A stretch of DNA of 64,000 bases, taken from the NCBI GenBank assembly GCA_027924585.1, contig BSBM01000592.1:6616001-6680000 (forward strand), read 5' to 3'. Of the stretch, positions 11,240 through 21,801 are shown piece by piece. The DNA is from Larix kaempferi (taxonomy: Eukaryota; Streptophyta; Pinopsida; Pinales; Pinaceae). The notes under the pieces are model-generated. The model was given only the letters and a program-made list of their open reading frames with translations, had not been told where the DNA came from and did no database searches. Position 1 is the first letter of the stretch. Every line of letters starts with the position of its first letter. The position numbers and the translations under genes are program-made.

Positions 11240-12843
11240 TTGTTAAGCCAAGAAGGGCTCCAGTGCGGCATGCCAAGCAACCCGGTGGTTGACATTTCCA
11301 GTGGTGTCGAATTCCCTGCTCAAGCAGTAAGCATTGAAGAAGAGGTCTTCATTATGCTAGGTGATTCGGCCTTTACCGGCATTCCAAAGAAGCGATGGGG
11401 AGGTCAGCAGTCCGAGTCCCCGTAGAGAAAGCGACAGCTTCGATCATCCACTGCAGTGGAGGAGGAGGTTCGAGTGCATACGGGACAATCCAGCTAAAGA
11501 ATCGATGAGCCCGTTGTATGGGAGGGATTGTCTGTTGTCGACATCCCTGGGTATGTCCCTCCTAGTCGGTCGAATGCAACCCCTCGCAAGGTGAACAGAA
11601 ATTAGAAGTATCCATTGTGGATCCCTGCGCTCCCTGCTGGGATGGAGTGATCTGTCAATATTGCGTCGCCATTGATTTGCTTGAAGTATGAAGATCACAA
11701 TATGGTGGCCTATCCAAAAATTGAGTCGGACCCCTATCTGCCAGGGTCGAAACTTACCGGGAACCTAATTCTGCACGAGAGGGCACGCGGGTTGAAACAG
11801 GCCGGATTGTCGAGGCTCATTAACATGCCACATTTTGGGTGACTGCCGTAGGTTAACGCCTACATGAAGCAGCTGCTGGCCTGCTTCCATAGCGGTTCAT
11901 TATGGCTAGACACAGAGATTCTGGTCATCGTCGACCTGATTGCGAGCATTACTAGGTTGCCCAAAGATGGGGTTGACCCATCACAATACTTCCGAGGGAA
12001 GGCAAACGATAAAAAGTGGGCAGGACAGTTGGTTAAGCACTATGGTTTGGAAAGGGATGGTCATGGCTATCGCACCAGTAGTATCAGAGATAAGGCGGTT
12101 CTCACCGGTGCAAAGATTTTATCCTGCAAGGTGGTCTGGGGCGGTCGACCCAATCAGTGCAATTCGGGGATTGTGGCATGTGCAGAGCAATGCGCGGCAA
12201 GCGTCCAGATGAATTGGTCCTTGTTTTTACTAAACCAGTTGGCAGAATATGTCGTCACTGTCCAAGCTGGGAAGGGCTCCTTCACGTATAGCTTGCTCTT
12301 AATTTTGATCGCACTTGTCAGCTGGAAGGAGCCCAGCACTTACCAAGGTATGGATGTTGCGGCCGCAGCTGAGCATCGGGGTGCGAGATATCAAAACTTG
12401 TGGTGGGTACACGAGCAAGAGAGACTTCGGGATAGTGCATTGCAGTTCTGGTTTTACTGGGAGATGCTTTATGATGCGGCAGTAAAGGTGCCTCGGATTT
12501 CTAAGGAAACCGTGGCAAAGTATAAGCCGATTATGGTGTTTGTAATTCGACGCATGCTATTTATGTGCAGGTCAGATGTGATCCATCCTAGTAATTGTTG
12601 TTGACCCCTTATAAGGTGATGACGAAAGCATTGGATGATATTGTGAATGATTGGCCACCAAAATGGCGAGAACCCATGGGGTTGACGGAGATTGACACTG
12701 GAGTACCGTCGTCAGGCCTAGAAGATCGCTTATCGGCGCAGGACCAACAGAGACACCGTGACTCAGATCAAGAATCGACACAGACACCGACGGCTGACAA
12801 AAGTGATCGGGGCCTTGAGAAACACATAACAAAAAGGCATTAG
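11240..12843 (+). pseudogene. Extra gypsy ORF, part 1: helical domain protein of unknown function
   Basis: Downstream of pol and in the same orientation lies a broken but clearly coding region. The best frame, 11864-12604, encodes M-K-Q-L-L-A-C-F-H-S-G, then L-W-L-D-T-E-I and L-I-A-S-I-T-R-L-P near the start, N-W-S-L-F-L-L-N-Q-L in the middle and Y-Q-N-L-W-W-V-H-E-Q later. Upstream, K-L-T-G-N-L-I-L and G-L-K-Q-A-G-L near 11750-11815 read into it across stops. Downstream, D-I-V-N-D-W-P-P-K-W-R-E-P (12633) continues after a frame change. Domains are not recognised. Its place between pol and the 3' LTR is where env-like or accessory ORFs occur in some plant gypsy lineages, but no signal peptide or membrane anchor is evident. 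Confidence 0.6.
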
Positions 12844-12875
12844 GACCATGCGACAATCAATGGGTTGCCCCTTCG

Positions 12876-14156
12876 TTGGAAGCGCATTTGGGCCAACTAA
12901 TACAAGCAATCACTGATGCATCTACCGCAACGACTCAAAAGATGACGGTGAAGGAAGATGAAGGTTTCCATGCGCTCGCTACTCGTATGGACTCCTTCTG
13001 TGATATGGTTTCGAGGAAGTCACCTAAAGAAGCATCGGCGCAGCCAATTGGCACATTCAACACCGAGCCGTGGGTTAGGAAGGTTGATATTCCCCCAACT
13101 GCGAGTGTGACTGATGATGAGGCTTTGAAAGCCTTGCTACAGTCGTTGGAGAAGGTAACCATAAATGTCAATGCGTTGCAAGCGGCAGGGTTGACAAATA
13201 TGCAGACAGTTACTAACTGGGAGATGGCGGACAGGATGCACGAGATTAGTGGTAAGTGTCTACATTTGCAGTAGAGCGAGGCAGGTGCGAAGGAAGAAAT
13301 CGCAGAGTTAACAGGAAGGGATGCTATAGCTTGGTAGGTTGTGGACGAGCTGGCAGAAGACATCAAGAAGGAACGAGCTGAGAAGGCTCGAGTGATTGAA
13401 GAGTTGAAGCAGGAACAGGATCGCCTCACAGTGGAAAAGGCCACCTTATGGGATCACAATGTGCAAATAGAGACGGTCGTTGCTGAGGCTTGTCACCATG
13501 TGTCGGAGCCGAGTGCAGAGTTGGATGTGATTCAACGCATGCAACAACTTGGGGCTACCATTACTCGACTGCCGCAGGAAAATCGGGAGTTGACAGCCAT
13601 GGTGAATCCTAGCACACCCCAAGATTAGGTGGATGACCGCAAACACGCCATTGAGGAGGTCGCAGTGCAGATGGAGGCGCTAGAAACGGCAGTGACGAAA
13701 CTCATGGCTGACACTGTGCAGTTTTGGGGCCAAATTGTTCAGGACTAGCAGGTTGAATAATTGACCAAGCTTCGGCAGGAGGCGGAAGGACAGTTGGAGA
13801 CACTCAAGACGGTAATGCGCATGATGCCACCAATGGAACAGGTTTCCAAGTCGACGGAATTTAAATCCTTGCAGCAGTGCATAACCAAGGCCGACGAACG
13901 TTAGAAGAAGTGCGTTGCCCAGCTGGAGGAGTTCCAGGAGGTTGGCGGTCAGTTCATGCCAAAAGCTGGGGAAGTCCTCCAGTATGTGCATGAAGGTTGT
14001 CAACAAGTCGCAGCGAACCTAACTGCGCATCCATCTCCCCAGGATGTGATTGACAGTCAGGCGGTGGTTATGGAAACAAAGGAGCAGGTGGCGACAATCG
14101 AGCAGCAGTACGAGGATTTTTTAGTCAAGACCACCGAGCACACCATGTCCTGCTAA
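12876..14156 (+). pseudogene. Extra gypsy ORF, part 2: coiled-coil-rich protein
   Basis: A single frame of about 427 codons with six internal stops: TAG 13272, TAG 13335, TAG 13626, TAG 13746, TAA 13758, TAG 13902. It ends at TAA 14154. The sequence is rich in E, Q, K, A and L with heptad-like stretches (D-E-L-A-E-D-I-K-K-E-R-A-E-K near 13341; L-R-Q-E-A-E-G-Q-L-E-T-L near 13770), suggesting long coiled coils. Every stop can be read as a lost Gln codon (CAG or CAA). A frameshift near 12856 links it to the upstream part. I do not recognise the family. It could be a structural accessory protein of the element. Confidence 0.62.
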
Positions 14157-14159
14157 CGT

Positions 14160-15540
14160 GGCTCGAGGGCGAGCCACAAGATTGTGTTGGGGTTCTGTTG
14201 GCAGGTGGTTTGGTAAGTTAGCATCGCGGATGCTGCGACAAGTTAGAAGATACCATGAAATGTGGAAAGCTGGGCGCAAAGGGGAATATTTTATGTATTT
14301 TTGGGTCGAATGTACCGTAGTATGTGGGTTTTTAGTCACTAGGACCATGTCAATTAGCTTTTGAGTCATTTAGACCATGTCAGTTAGATTTTGGGTCATT
14401 TGCTCAAAGTGTCGGTTAGGAATTTGTTAATAAGTGGACAAGCAATGTAAAGGCGGAAGCCTATATAAATTCATAGAGTTGTATGAGTTGAGGGAGGAGA
14501 AAACAGAAGGAGAATCTGATCTTGGAGATATATGTCTGTAATTTGAGATCAAGAGTTATCTACGAGATCGGTGTTTTGCGTTGATATTATATCTGGGTTT
14601 TGCACAGTTAATATGACCTGACAAAGTTGTTTTGCGAAATCCCTGTGTATCTTATGTTCGTTATGGTAATGCATGTTGCAATATATGAATGATGCTATGT
14701 TTTCTTGCTGCAATTAATGCTTTACTGTTGTACTTGTTGCGATGAATATTTATGTTGAATGATGCTATGAATATGAATAATGTCAAAGATAATTGTGTAA
14801 AGATCTACTTCTGAAATGTCACAATAAGTTTAAGTAATTGAGCTGCAACATCCTCCTTCATTCGACGAAAACATGGTTCTGTCGACTCTCCCTTGAACAT
14901 CTCGGGTGACACCTTATCTGCTCCATAGGTGTTGTTGGACGGGGTAAAACCTGTTTGGGCCGGTGCGCAGGGAGATCGTCGTGGTTTGGATGTTGACAGT
15001 GAGCGGAGCCCCTGTCGACTGGGTTTGAGTCAACAGCTATGTGTGCTCTAAAAATATGTAATGGGTTGGGATTTTGGGGGTTGTTAGTTAGTTGAATAGT
15101 CTTTTGTTCATCCTTTTTGGTCTGTATGTTGAAGATATTGTATGTTGTGAGAAGAGAGTCGCATGATCTGTAGTCTATGTGCACAAATCCATTGTAAAGA
15201 GAAAGAATAAATATGTAAGTCATTGATGAAAAACATGAAGTGTTTATTTTACTGCGACTCATGAATAAAGAAAGGGCTTTCGTGGTTTTCTCTTGTTTGG
15301 GTTTCCACGTTATATCTAGTGTTCAATGTGTGTTAATGATGTTATGATGTGTTATGTTATGTTATTGCATTATGCATATCAATGAATAAATGTAATTGAT
15401 GTGGGAGTATGAATGATATGGATACATTTTAGTTAATAAATAAATGGCGCGGTTAGTTAAGTGATATGTATATAATTGATGTGATCTGTTGAAGTTGTGT
15501 GTTTTGTCGAGGTCTAAAATGTTGTGTTTGGTAGATTCCT
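14160..15540 (+). mobile_element. LTR-like 3' region of the gypsy element (limits uncertain)
   Basis: DNA after the last gypsy ORF has LTR features. There is a doubled motif of about 33 bp ending GGGTCATTT at 14330-14400, a TATA-like box (TATATAAA, 14462-14469), and long AT-rich non-coding DNA. No second LTR is available, so the start, end and the U3/R/U5 divisions cannot be fixed. Some of 14850-15540 may be leader or unrelated DNA. Confidence 0.5.
14462..14469 (+). promoter_or_regulatory. TATA-like box of the gypsy LTR
   Basis: TATATAAA sits in a GC-richer context (AAGGCGGAAGCC just upstream) about 300 bp into the presumed LTR, the usual place for an LTR promoter. Transcription from it is not demonstrable here. 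Confidence 0.5.
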
Positions 15541-15728
15541 GTCGCACGCCTTCACTACTGCAGAAATATGGTTCCTGTAGTTCCGATAGATACCTCGAGT
15601 GAGACTTTACCTACTTCGCACGTGATGCCAAAAGGGTCAGTGTATTTGGGTTTGTTGTTGACTAGTTAAGTGAACCCTGGTCGAGGTAGATCTGCACCAA
15701 CAAATGGTTCTGTTGTTGGGATACGGAT

Positions 15729-16019
15729 ATGTGTCGAAGGGGGATGTGGCATTCGACTAAGCCCAAAATTCAGGATTGGATCGATAGGAAGATGAGAAAG
15801 TTTTCCGAAGACCAGAATAAAGATCCACACCTTGATGCAAAAACATGGTTAGGTAAGTATGTTTTTTCGGACATACATGAACCGTTCTTTGGAGAATTTC
15901 CTATTATATTGGTTGAATGGTTGGCAAGGTTAAACCTACAAAAGAGGTTATTTCAAGGGGGTGAGCCGATTGTTTCACATGAAAATCTGAACCCAAAATC
16001 CGATGGCATATATGTCTAA
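15729..16019 (+). CDS. Unrecognised 96-codon ORF
   Basis: This open frame encodes a basic and aromatic-rich product with D-W-I-D-R-K-M-R-K-F near residue 17, D-A-K-T-W-L-G-K-Y-V-F in the middle and P-I-I-L-V-E-W-L-A-R-L later. No known domain, signal peptide or membrane segment is seen. It sits within the candidate CACTA-like element just before its repeat array. It may be a chance frame or a fragment of captured or element sequence; I assign no function. Confidence 0.2.
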   Translation: MCRRGMWHSTKPKIQDWIDRKMRKFSEDQNKDPHLDAKTWLGKYVFSDIHEPFFGEFPIILVEWLARLNLQKRLFQGGEPIVSHENLNPKSDGIYV

Positions 16020-16187
16020 TTTTCGACATCACATTGTCGACAATCCGACAAACCTCTCTTTATTTAAACGTTGGTTCAACTTTGGCGGATATCTGATAGC
16101 AAAAATATCTCATCCGATATCTCACACTAAGATGTCAATTTACTAACACCAGAAGAATTCGTAATTTTTGTCTCATATCAGACATAG

Positions 16188-16503
16188 CTTGCATAGGGAA
16201 GGGTCGAATATCCGACCAATAAGATATTAGAATTTCCATCGCATATCTGACATTACTTACAAAGTGACGGGTAAGATATCTGACCAAGAAGACGCCGGAC
16301 GTGTTGTCGCATATCCAACATAACTTACATAGGGAAGGGTCGGATATCCGACGAAGAAGACGTCGAATTGTTTGTCGCATATCCGAGCTAACTTACATAG
16401 GGAAGGTCTGGATATCCGACCAAGAATACGTCAGATATCCTACAAATCTTGCATACTCCTAAGTCGAATATCCGACGAAGGAGGCGTCAAAGTTCCGATA
16501 GAT
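16188..16503. repeat. 68-bp tandem array with GTCGGATATCCGAC palindromes
   Basis: Units begin with CTTGCATA or CTTACATA at about 16188, 16256, 16324, 16392 and 16448, giving spacings of 68, 68, 68 and 56 bp. Each has GGGAAGGGTCGGATATCCGA, then CAAGAAGACGTC and a second TCGCATATCCGA-type motif. The core GTCGGATATCCGAC is self-complementary. Related single motifs flank the array (about 16080-16120 and 16580). Confidence 0.88.
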
Positions 16504-16738
16504 GTAACCACAGACACATAGCAAAGTCCGACAACATTTTCCATAGGAGGTATGGAAACGTCAATGGATTTACTGGAGGTTTAGTCGGATATGCGACGGC
16601 ATTGGGGAATTTTAAAAAAAATAGTAGTTCCAAACATACTTCACCTCTTCCAGTTTTAATGCTAGGTCTTTTGCATTCCTTTTTAAATAAAGGACTTCTA
16701 TTCTCACGAATTTAAGGATTTAATGAACCTTAACCTAC

Positions 16739-16801
16739 AACATTATCTCCAAATCATGTACTCATATAAAACATTATTTCCAAATCATGTACTCGTATAT
16801 T
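16739..16801. repeat. Two-copy 31-bp tandem repeat
   Basis: ACATTATCTCCAAATCATGT and its near-identical continuation occur twice in a row with one or two differences. Confidence 0.7.
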
Positions 16802-19128
16802 TTTTTGAAGACCAGAGCACAAAATATACTCCAAAACATTTCAGAGGAAAAAGCAGTCAACTCAATTATTTCTAGTAATGAGTTCCATGATGTTTCATCA
16901 AACTACTGGGTGAAAAAGTCCCAAATAGTTGAACTCTTGGTATTGCTTGGAAAAATGGAAAAATAAGGAGGTTATATCCTAGTTTAAGTAATCATAAATA
17001 AGATCCAATATCAACAAAGAGAACTTATTAAATTGTTTATCCACATGCATAAATATGTCATAACGTATTCAAGGTCCTTGGAGACCCAAACAATCCAAGC
17101 AACCCACAAGCTAAGGGCACTGGAAGCTTTATGGTATGAACCAAATTACCCAAAATAGCTAGAGAAACATTGAATATGCCATAAATAGGTAAGCACATAT
17201 CTAAAATTAAAAATATGAAGGATTGGACAACAACCCCAGAGAATTAAGAAGGAACTCCAAATAACCCCAAAAGGTAACAATATAAAATAATCATATCATT
17301 TTTGTGAATAAAAACTGTAACTATGTTCTCTCTATTCTCATTCATTCCTCATAACATCCCAAGCCTTGGTTGATATACATCATTTATATATCAGGTTGCA
17401 TACACACGACTATACCTTACAAGTTGTGTGCTTGTGTAATAAACCTTTGGTTGGAATTGCATTTGCGTTTCATTTATAATGGCAGGTCCTAGTGTTCCTA
17501 GTCAACATTTCTATGAACCATCAATATAAATATGTAAGATCAATATAAATATATAATGAAGAACAGAGCTAGACATGAAATCTTTCTAAATTACATTCAT
17601 GACAGATAGAAAATAAAATGGGAAATATGTACATAGATACATATTTCCCATTAACAATATGGAAGACATAATTAAGATTGAAGGAAACCATAATAACATG
17701 CATGTTATTTTATTGCTTCATCTAGTGACAAATTTTCCTTGGTCCTAATTACACAATAGAATAAAAAATTGTTCTTTAGATTACAATAGAAGGCACTAGG
17801 AATAACTCTTTAATATTAGTTCTAGGCCTATTGTCTTTCCTCCCCCACAAATGGCCTTCAGATAGTGTTTATAGAGAGAAAGGAGGATGAGACTTAAAAA
17901 AGAGATGACCCCGATGTTGTAGATCCCACTGCACTCGGCTCATAATTTGTTTGGGTGACCTGATGGTATGAATTTTCCTAATAGCTTTCTTTGTAGTCGA
18001 GGATTCTATTTATAGATTTTATTCTCTCTATGTGGTAGATGGTCCATACTTGAGATGGAATGAGTGTGATCTACAACTGGTGCATCCTAGTATAATACAT
18101 CATTGGGAAATATGATGAATCGTGATGAGATAATTCCAAAATAGGTTGAAAACCACTTTATTTCTTCCCTCTTTTGATTCTCTCATCTATAATGGTTATA
18201 AATAAAAACAAATAGTACTCAAAATACATGCACCACTTTTATTCCATCATTCTCTATTACATACTCAAATATCCTCCTATACGAATCATTGGTTCCTTGT
18301 TCTTCTTGCACCTTCCACATTTGGAGAAGGAGGATGCGAGGTCCTTGAATGATCTAGAAGTCTTTGTGCCAGTTCAATAAATACTTTAGGTACCTATCAA
18401 TTCTATCCTTTGGTAGCATAGTCATGTACTTATGCTTATCAAGCTCTAACAAAACTCATCAATTCTCCTTCCTCCCTTCAAAATTCATAAATACTTGTCT
18501 AACTCTATGAGAGGGGTGTAGTCAATATGCCCTAGGGATTGAGTCAACCTCAACATCAAGTCCCTAGTGGAAATTCAAGGATGTAGTTGATTACATATTT
18601 CAATGGAATATGGGATTGTTTTTTTATTTGGCACATCTATCAAATCAAGGAGGGAATCCTTTACCATTCTTTGGTAAATATCAACAGGGTGTAGGTTGAA
18701 CTGATCATTCTAAGGATAGGGAGAACCATGGTTAATCATTATAACAATTCCTTTTAAGAAATATTTAATTGGCTTATATGCTCCCATTTCCCTTTGATTG
18801 GTAACCCTCCAACTATTGCACTTGTTTATACATATCTCTATTTCCATGTATACAAAGGTCCTATATTTGATTCCAAATAATTCCAGGGCTTATATAGGGA
18901 GTGTATTTATTAATCACTCATTTTTTATGTTTCCCACCCTATTCTTGGGATGTACACCTTTCTCTATATTATTGAGGTACTTCAAGACTTGTTTGTATAG
19001 GGCCTGAAATTCTAGACAACATTGGAGGTGGACTCTTAATGATGGAATATCCTTGAAGACATATCCCACACTATGTATTTGACTTCTCTTAATTTTTTCA
19101 CCATTCTTGCTTTAGTTAAGGCCTCCTC
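16802..19128. other. Gene-free, AT-rich stretch with degraded retroelement traces
   Basis: No convincing intact gene. A perfect small hairpin lies at 17617-17652. On the minus strand around 18560-18300 a broken frame (Y-M-T-M-L-P-K-D-R-I near 18430) suggests a decayed ORF I do not recognise. 17340-17480 looks like LTR-type non-coding DNA but has no partner copy. Confidence 0.35.
17617..17652. repeat. Perfect 15-bp stem hairpin
   Basis: AATGGGAAATATGTA at 17617-17631 is followed by a 6-base loop and its exact reverse complement at 17638-17652. No T-run or adjacent gene suggests a terminator. Confidence 0.85.
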
Positions 19129-20110
19129 ATGCCTTTTATTCCATGTTTTTATCTCCTCTTTCAACACCGACACCTATTCCACATGTATGCGCAAATTGAT
19201 GAATTAAAAGCCGAAAATGAATTCAATCAGAGGTTAGGAAATCAAGATATAAAGAAGGAAATAAATAATTACGAAGCAGAAATAATACGCTTGAACAAAA
19301 TTGTTAGCGACAAAGATGAAGAACTAACTCAGATATGACATAAATTAGAAATTCAAGAATCAGAGGTCGGCCAATGTCAACAACAGATAAAATTTCTTCA
19401 ACAACAAAATGATGACTCTAAAAGGCACACAAACTGGAGATCGCAAAGAGTAATAAAACACTATCCAACAATTCTGAAGAAATTTGCAGATTAAGAAATC
19501 ATAACAAGACACTAGTCACAAAAATTAAGAAGTTGAAAAATAGTCGGAAGACAGAACCATCTACGGAAGACATTGAAGGAAAACTTCTAGACAAGCAGGA
19601 AGAAAATAGTTGCATCAGAAGTCATAATGAAGATCTTAACGAACAACTTAAGAAGTATGAAGATGACAGAAAATCGCAGGTCGGATTAATCAAGAAGTTT
19701 CAAAATGATAACAGGCAATTAGGAAACAAGTTGGAAAAGATACAAAATGAAACCTTAAAACCTCAAGAGACGAAAATAAAACTCCCGGCTCAGATCAATG
19801 CTCAAAAGACGACACTCGTAAAAGAAAATGACATTGTGAAAAATCCCTATCAACACCCCAACCATAAAAACTGATATTCTGAAAAGTGGGAAATGTCGAA
19901 AGACGATGGTACTAATGTGATCAAAGCTCTTAACGACCAATCAGTGGGGAATCCCAACAGTCAGCAACAAATCAATTTAAGATGGATTGACCCATCCACA
20001 TATCGGAAGTTATGCTCTACACTTAGCAGTTCGTATCGACATGTGTCATCAGCCATGACATCATAAAGAACAATGCGCCAAAATTATAAGGCTTTGAGGA
20101 CAAAGCCTTT
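19129..20110 (+). pseudogene. Coiled-coil retroelement ORF fragment
   Basis: Frames at 19129-19338 and 19533-19874 encode charged, heptad-like sequence: D-E-L-K-A-E-N-E-F, I-R-L-N-K-I-V-S-D-K-D, then L-N-E-Q-L-K-K-Y-E-D-D and Q-L-G-N-K-L-E-K-I. Stops and a frame change separate them. The reading continues weakly to a stretch ending about 20110, just before a purine-rich run and LTR-like DNA. That is the layout of the 3' end of an LTR retroelement ORF. The family is not recognised. No catalytic motif is present. Confidence 0.45.
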
Positions 20111-20125
20111 CTAAGAGAGTGGAAA

Positions 20126-20312
20126 TGCTACGAACATAAAATAAGATAATAATTACATAATTTAATAATTAAGTTAACTAAAGTTAGGTTATGAAATGAG
20201 GCATCTCGTCAACATCAAATTCCTGAGCCATATTTAAGGCAGGGCCATCATTGTAACATATCATCCACTTATCAATCAATACATTATTATCATTTATCTC
20301 AAATATGGAAGA
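20126..20312 (+). mobile_element. Partial LTR cut by the LINE
   Basis: After the purine tract AAGAGAGTGGAAA (about 20113-20125) the sequence begins TGCTACGAACATAA and contains CATATTTAAGG near 20228, a TATA-like box, in AT-rich DNA. The putative LTR ends abruptly where LINE 5' sequence starts. No matching LTR was found, so this is an inference from layout. Confidence 0.4.
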
Positions 20313-20421
20313 CGGATCCGTTTCTTAACTTAGTGAACGGATATGTTCACTGAGATTTTCACTCTGCTAGGGTTCCCGTGCGCCCTACCTGGGCTTCTCA
20401 TGTAGCCCGTCCCGGCTTGGG

Positions 20422-21801
20422 ATGGATCCCCCACCAGAGGCTAGCCCTGCCTCTCGCGGTCGGTTCTTGGACGAATCCTTCGAGGCCCTGGTGGCCGCCT
20501 CTCCTCCATCGTCTGCTGCTACTATTGCTGGAGATGGATTTGTTAAACTAAGTGAGGCCCCTAAAATTCAGATCAAGTCGGAAGCTTCAAGGTTAAAATC
20601 TCTCTCCCTCAGCAAGAGAGGTCTCATTGGTCAATTTACAGGTATTTGGTCGTCTCCAAAGACCATGGAACTTTGGATCAAGAAGAATTGGATGCCCCTG
20701 ATCTCTGGGGGAATCCAGCACTGTTTTTGCGGCAAGGGATTTTTTACCTTTCTATTTGACGACAAGGAGGACAGGGATCTGATCTTCCGAAATGGGCCTT
20801 ACTTCATGGGCTCACGAGGGATGTATCTCAATAGATGGAGCCTGTCCTTTAACCCCGAGAAGGACGTGCCTTCAACTGTTCCAGTCTGGGTTTGGCTCCC
20901 ATATCTTCCTCTCCATTGTTGGAACGATGAGTCTCTTCAGGCAATAGGAAACTCTCTCGAAAAATATATTGACAAAGCAGAACCTAAGGGCCCATTATTT
21001 TCTTGCGCAAGAATATGCGTGGAAGTAGATATGGAGAAGGGGCTCTTAGAGGTATTCGGTCTTTGCATGGATGGGTGGGAATATGCTTAGAAAGTGGATT
21101 ATGAGCAGCTGCCCTTCAAATGCAAAAAATGCCATGAATACGGACATTTCATGAAAAATTTCCCAAAATTCGTCAAAGAAACCATGAAGAACATGCAGGA
21201 GCAAGAATGGAAACCAATAAAGAAAGGGAAGAAAGCCCAAGCCCCAAATAATGAATCTAGGAAGCTACAACAAGGGAAAGGGAAAGAAATAGAGCAGGAA
21301 GAGAGGGTCGATCCAGGGAAGAAACATCAAGGAAATGATCAGACTGAAACCGCACTTCCAGCCAGTAATCAGTTCAAATCCCTTATCGTTGAAGAAGGAG
21401 AGATTGTTGAACATGAAGATCTAGAAGCAAAAGACGAGCACACCGGAGAAGTGCTCATTAGCCCTCAAATCCCATCCTCAGACCCCAGCAAAAAAAACCC
21501 AAATCGAGAAGGATCACCTCCCCCCATCAACTCCTATGTTGAAATGGTCAAACAGAGAAAAGTATCACCCTCCACAGGAACACCGGAATCTTCCTCAGAA
21601 GGGACTCAAGAATAGTCAGAAACGGGACCTACGCAAAACACACGGGGAAGAAAATCTCACCGCTACCACATAGAATAGGAGGCAGAAAGGGAGATTAAGC
21701 TAGGGAGACAAAGAAGCATTGAAGAGATGAAAATACTCCAGAATGCTAAAACCAAGCAAGATGTGCAGGCTCATGTAGGCCAGCAAACGAGGAAGAAGTA
21801 A
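20422..21801 (+). pseudogene. LINE ORF1: DUF4283-like and zinc-knuckle RNA-binding protein
   Basis: One frame of 460 codons from ATG 20422 to TAA 21799-21801, broken only by three TAG codons (21088, 21613, 21676). Residues about 60-215 match the DUF4283-type domain of plant L1 ORF1 (G-Q-F-T-G-I-W, F-L-F-D-D-K-E-D-R, V-P-V-W-V-W-L-P-Y-L-P). After the first TAG comes C-K-K-C-H-E-Y-G-H with F in place of the last Cys. The tail is basic, then acidic. ORF1 coats the LINE RNA. All three TAGs are easily explained as CAG to TAG. The final TAA overlaps the ORF2 ATG as TAATG. Confidence 0.85.

Larger units (their letters stand above)
4126..15540 (+). mobile_element. Ty3/gypsy LTR retrotransposon, 5'-truncated, inactive
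   Basis: Gag zinc knuckles, aspartic protease, reverse transcriptase, RNase H and integrase occur in Ty3/gypsy order on the plus strand. After pol comes an additional ORF region and then LTR-like DNA with a TATA box. The 5' LTR and gag N-terminus are absent; sequence passes directly from CACTA transposase to gag at about 4100-4126. The start is therefore approximate, and the 3' limit is uncertain because no second LTR exists to define it. The coding frame is largely preserved over long distances but carries many nonsense codons and a 571-bp tandem triplication inside RT. Confidence 0.85.
15552..16630. mobile_element. Candidate non-autonomous CACTA-like element
   Basis: The sequence starts CACTACTGCAGAAAT at 15552, resembling plant CACTA ends. 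The far side reads AAAAATAGTAGTTCC near 16615-16630, an imperfect inverse of that end (AGTAGTT rather than AGTAGTG). Between them lies dense repetition of TCGGATATCCGAC-type motifs, like the subterminal repeats of plant CACTA elements. No transposase is inside. A 96-codon frame (15729-16019) is not recognised. An alternative is that this is the 5' subterminal part of the CACTA element at 1748-4100, split by the gypsy element. Neither target-site duplications nor exact ends are secure. Confidence 0.42.

Noticed and set aside
14858-15262. Minus-strand 134-codon ORF in the LTR-like region
   Set aside because: Antisense to a presumed LTR, composition-driven, with no domain.
16188-16503. Regular 68-bp repeats resembling a CRISPR array
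   Set aside because: Repeat and spacer are not separated: whole units are similar, there are no cas genes, and the surroundings are plant transposons.
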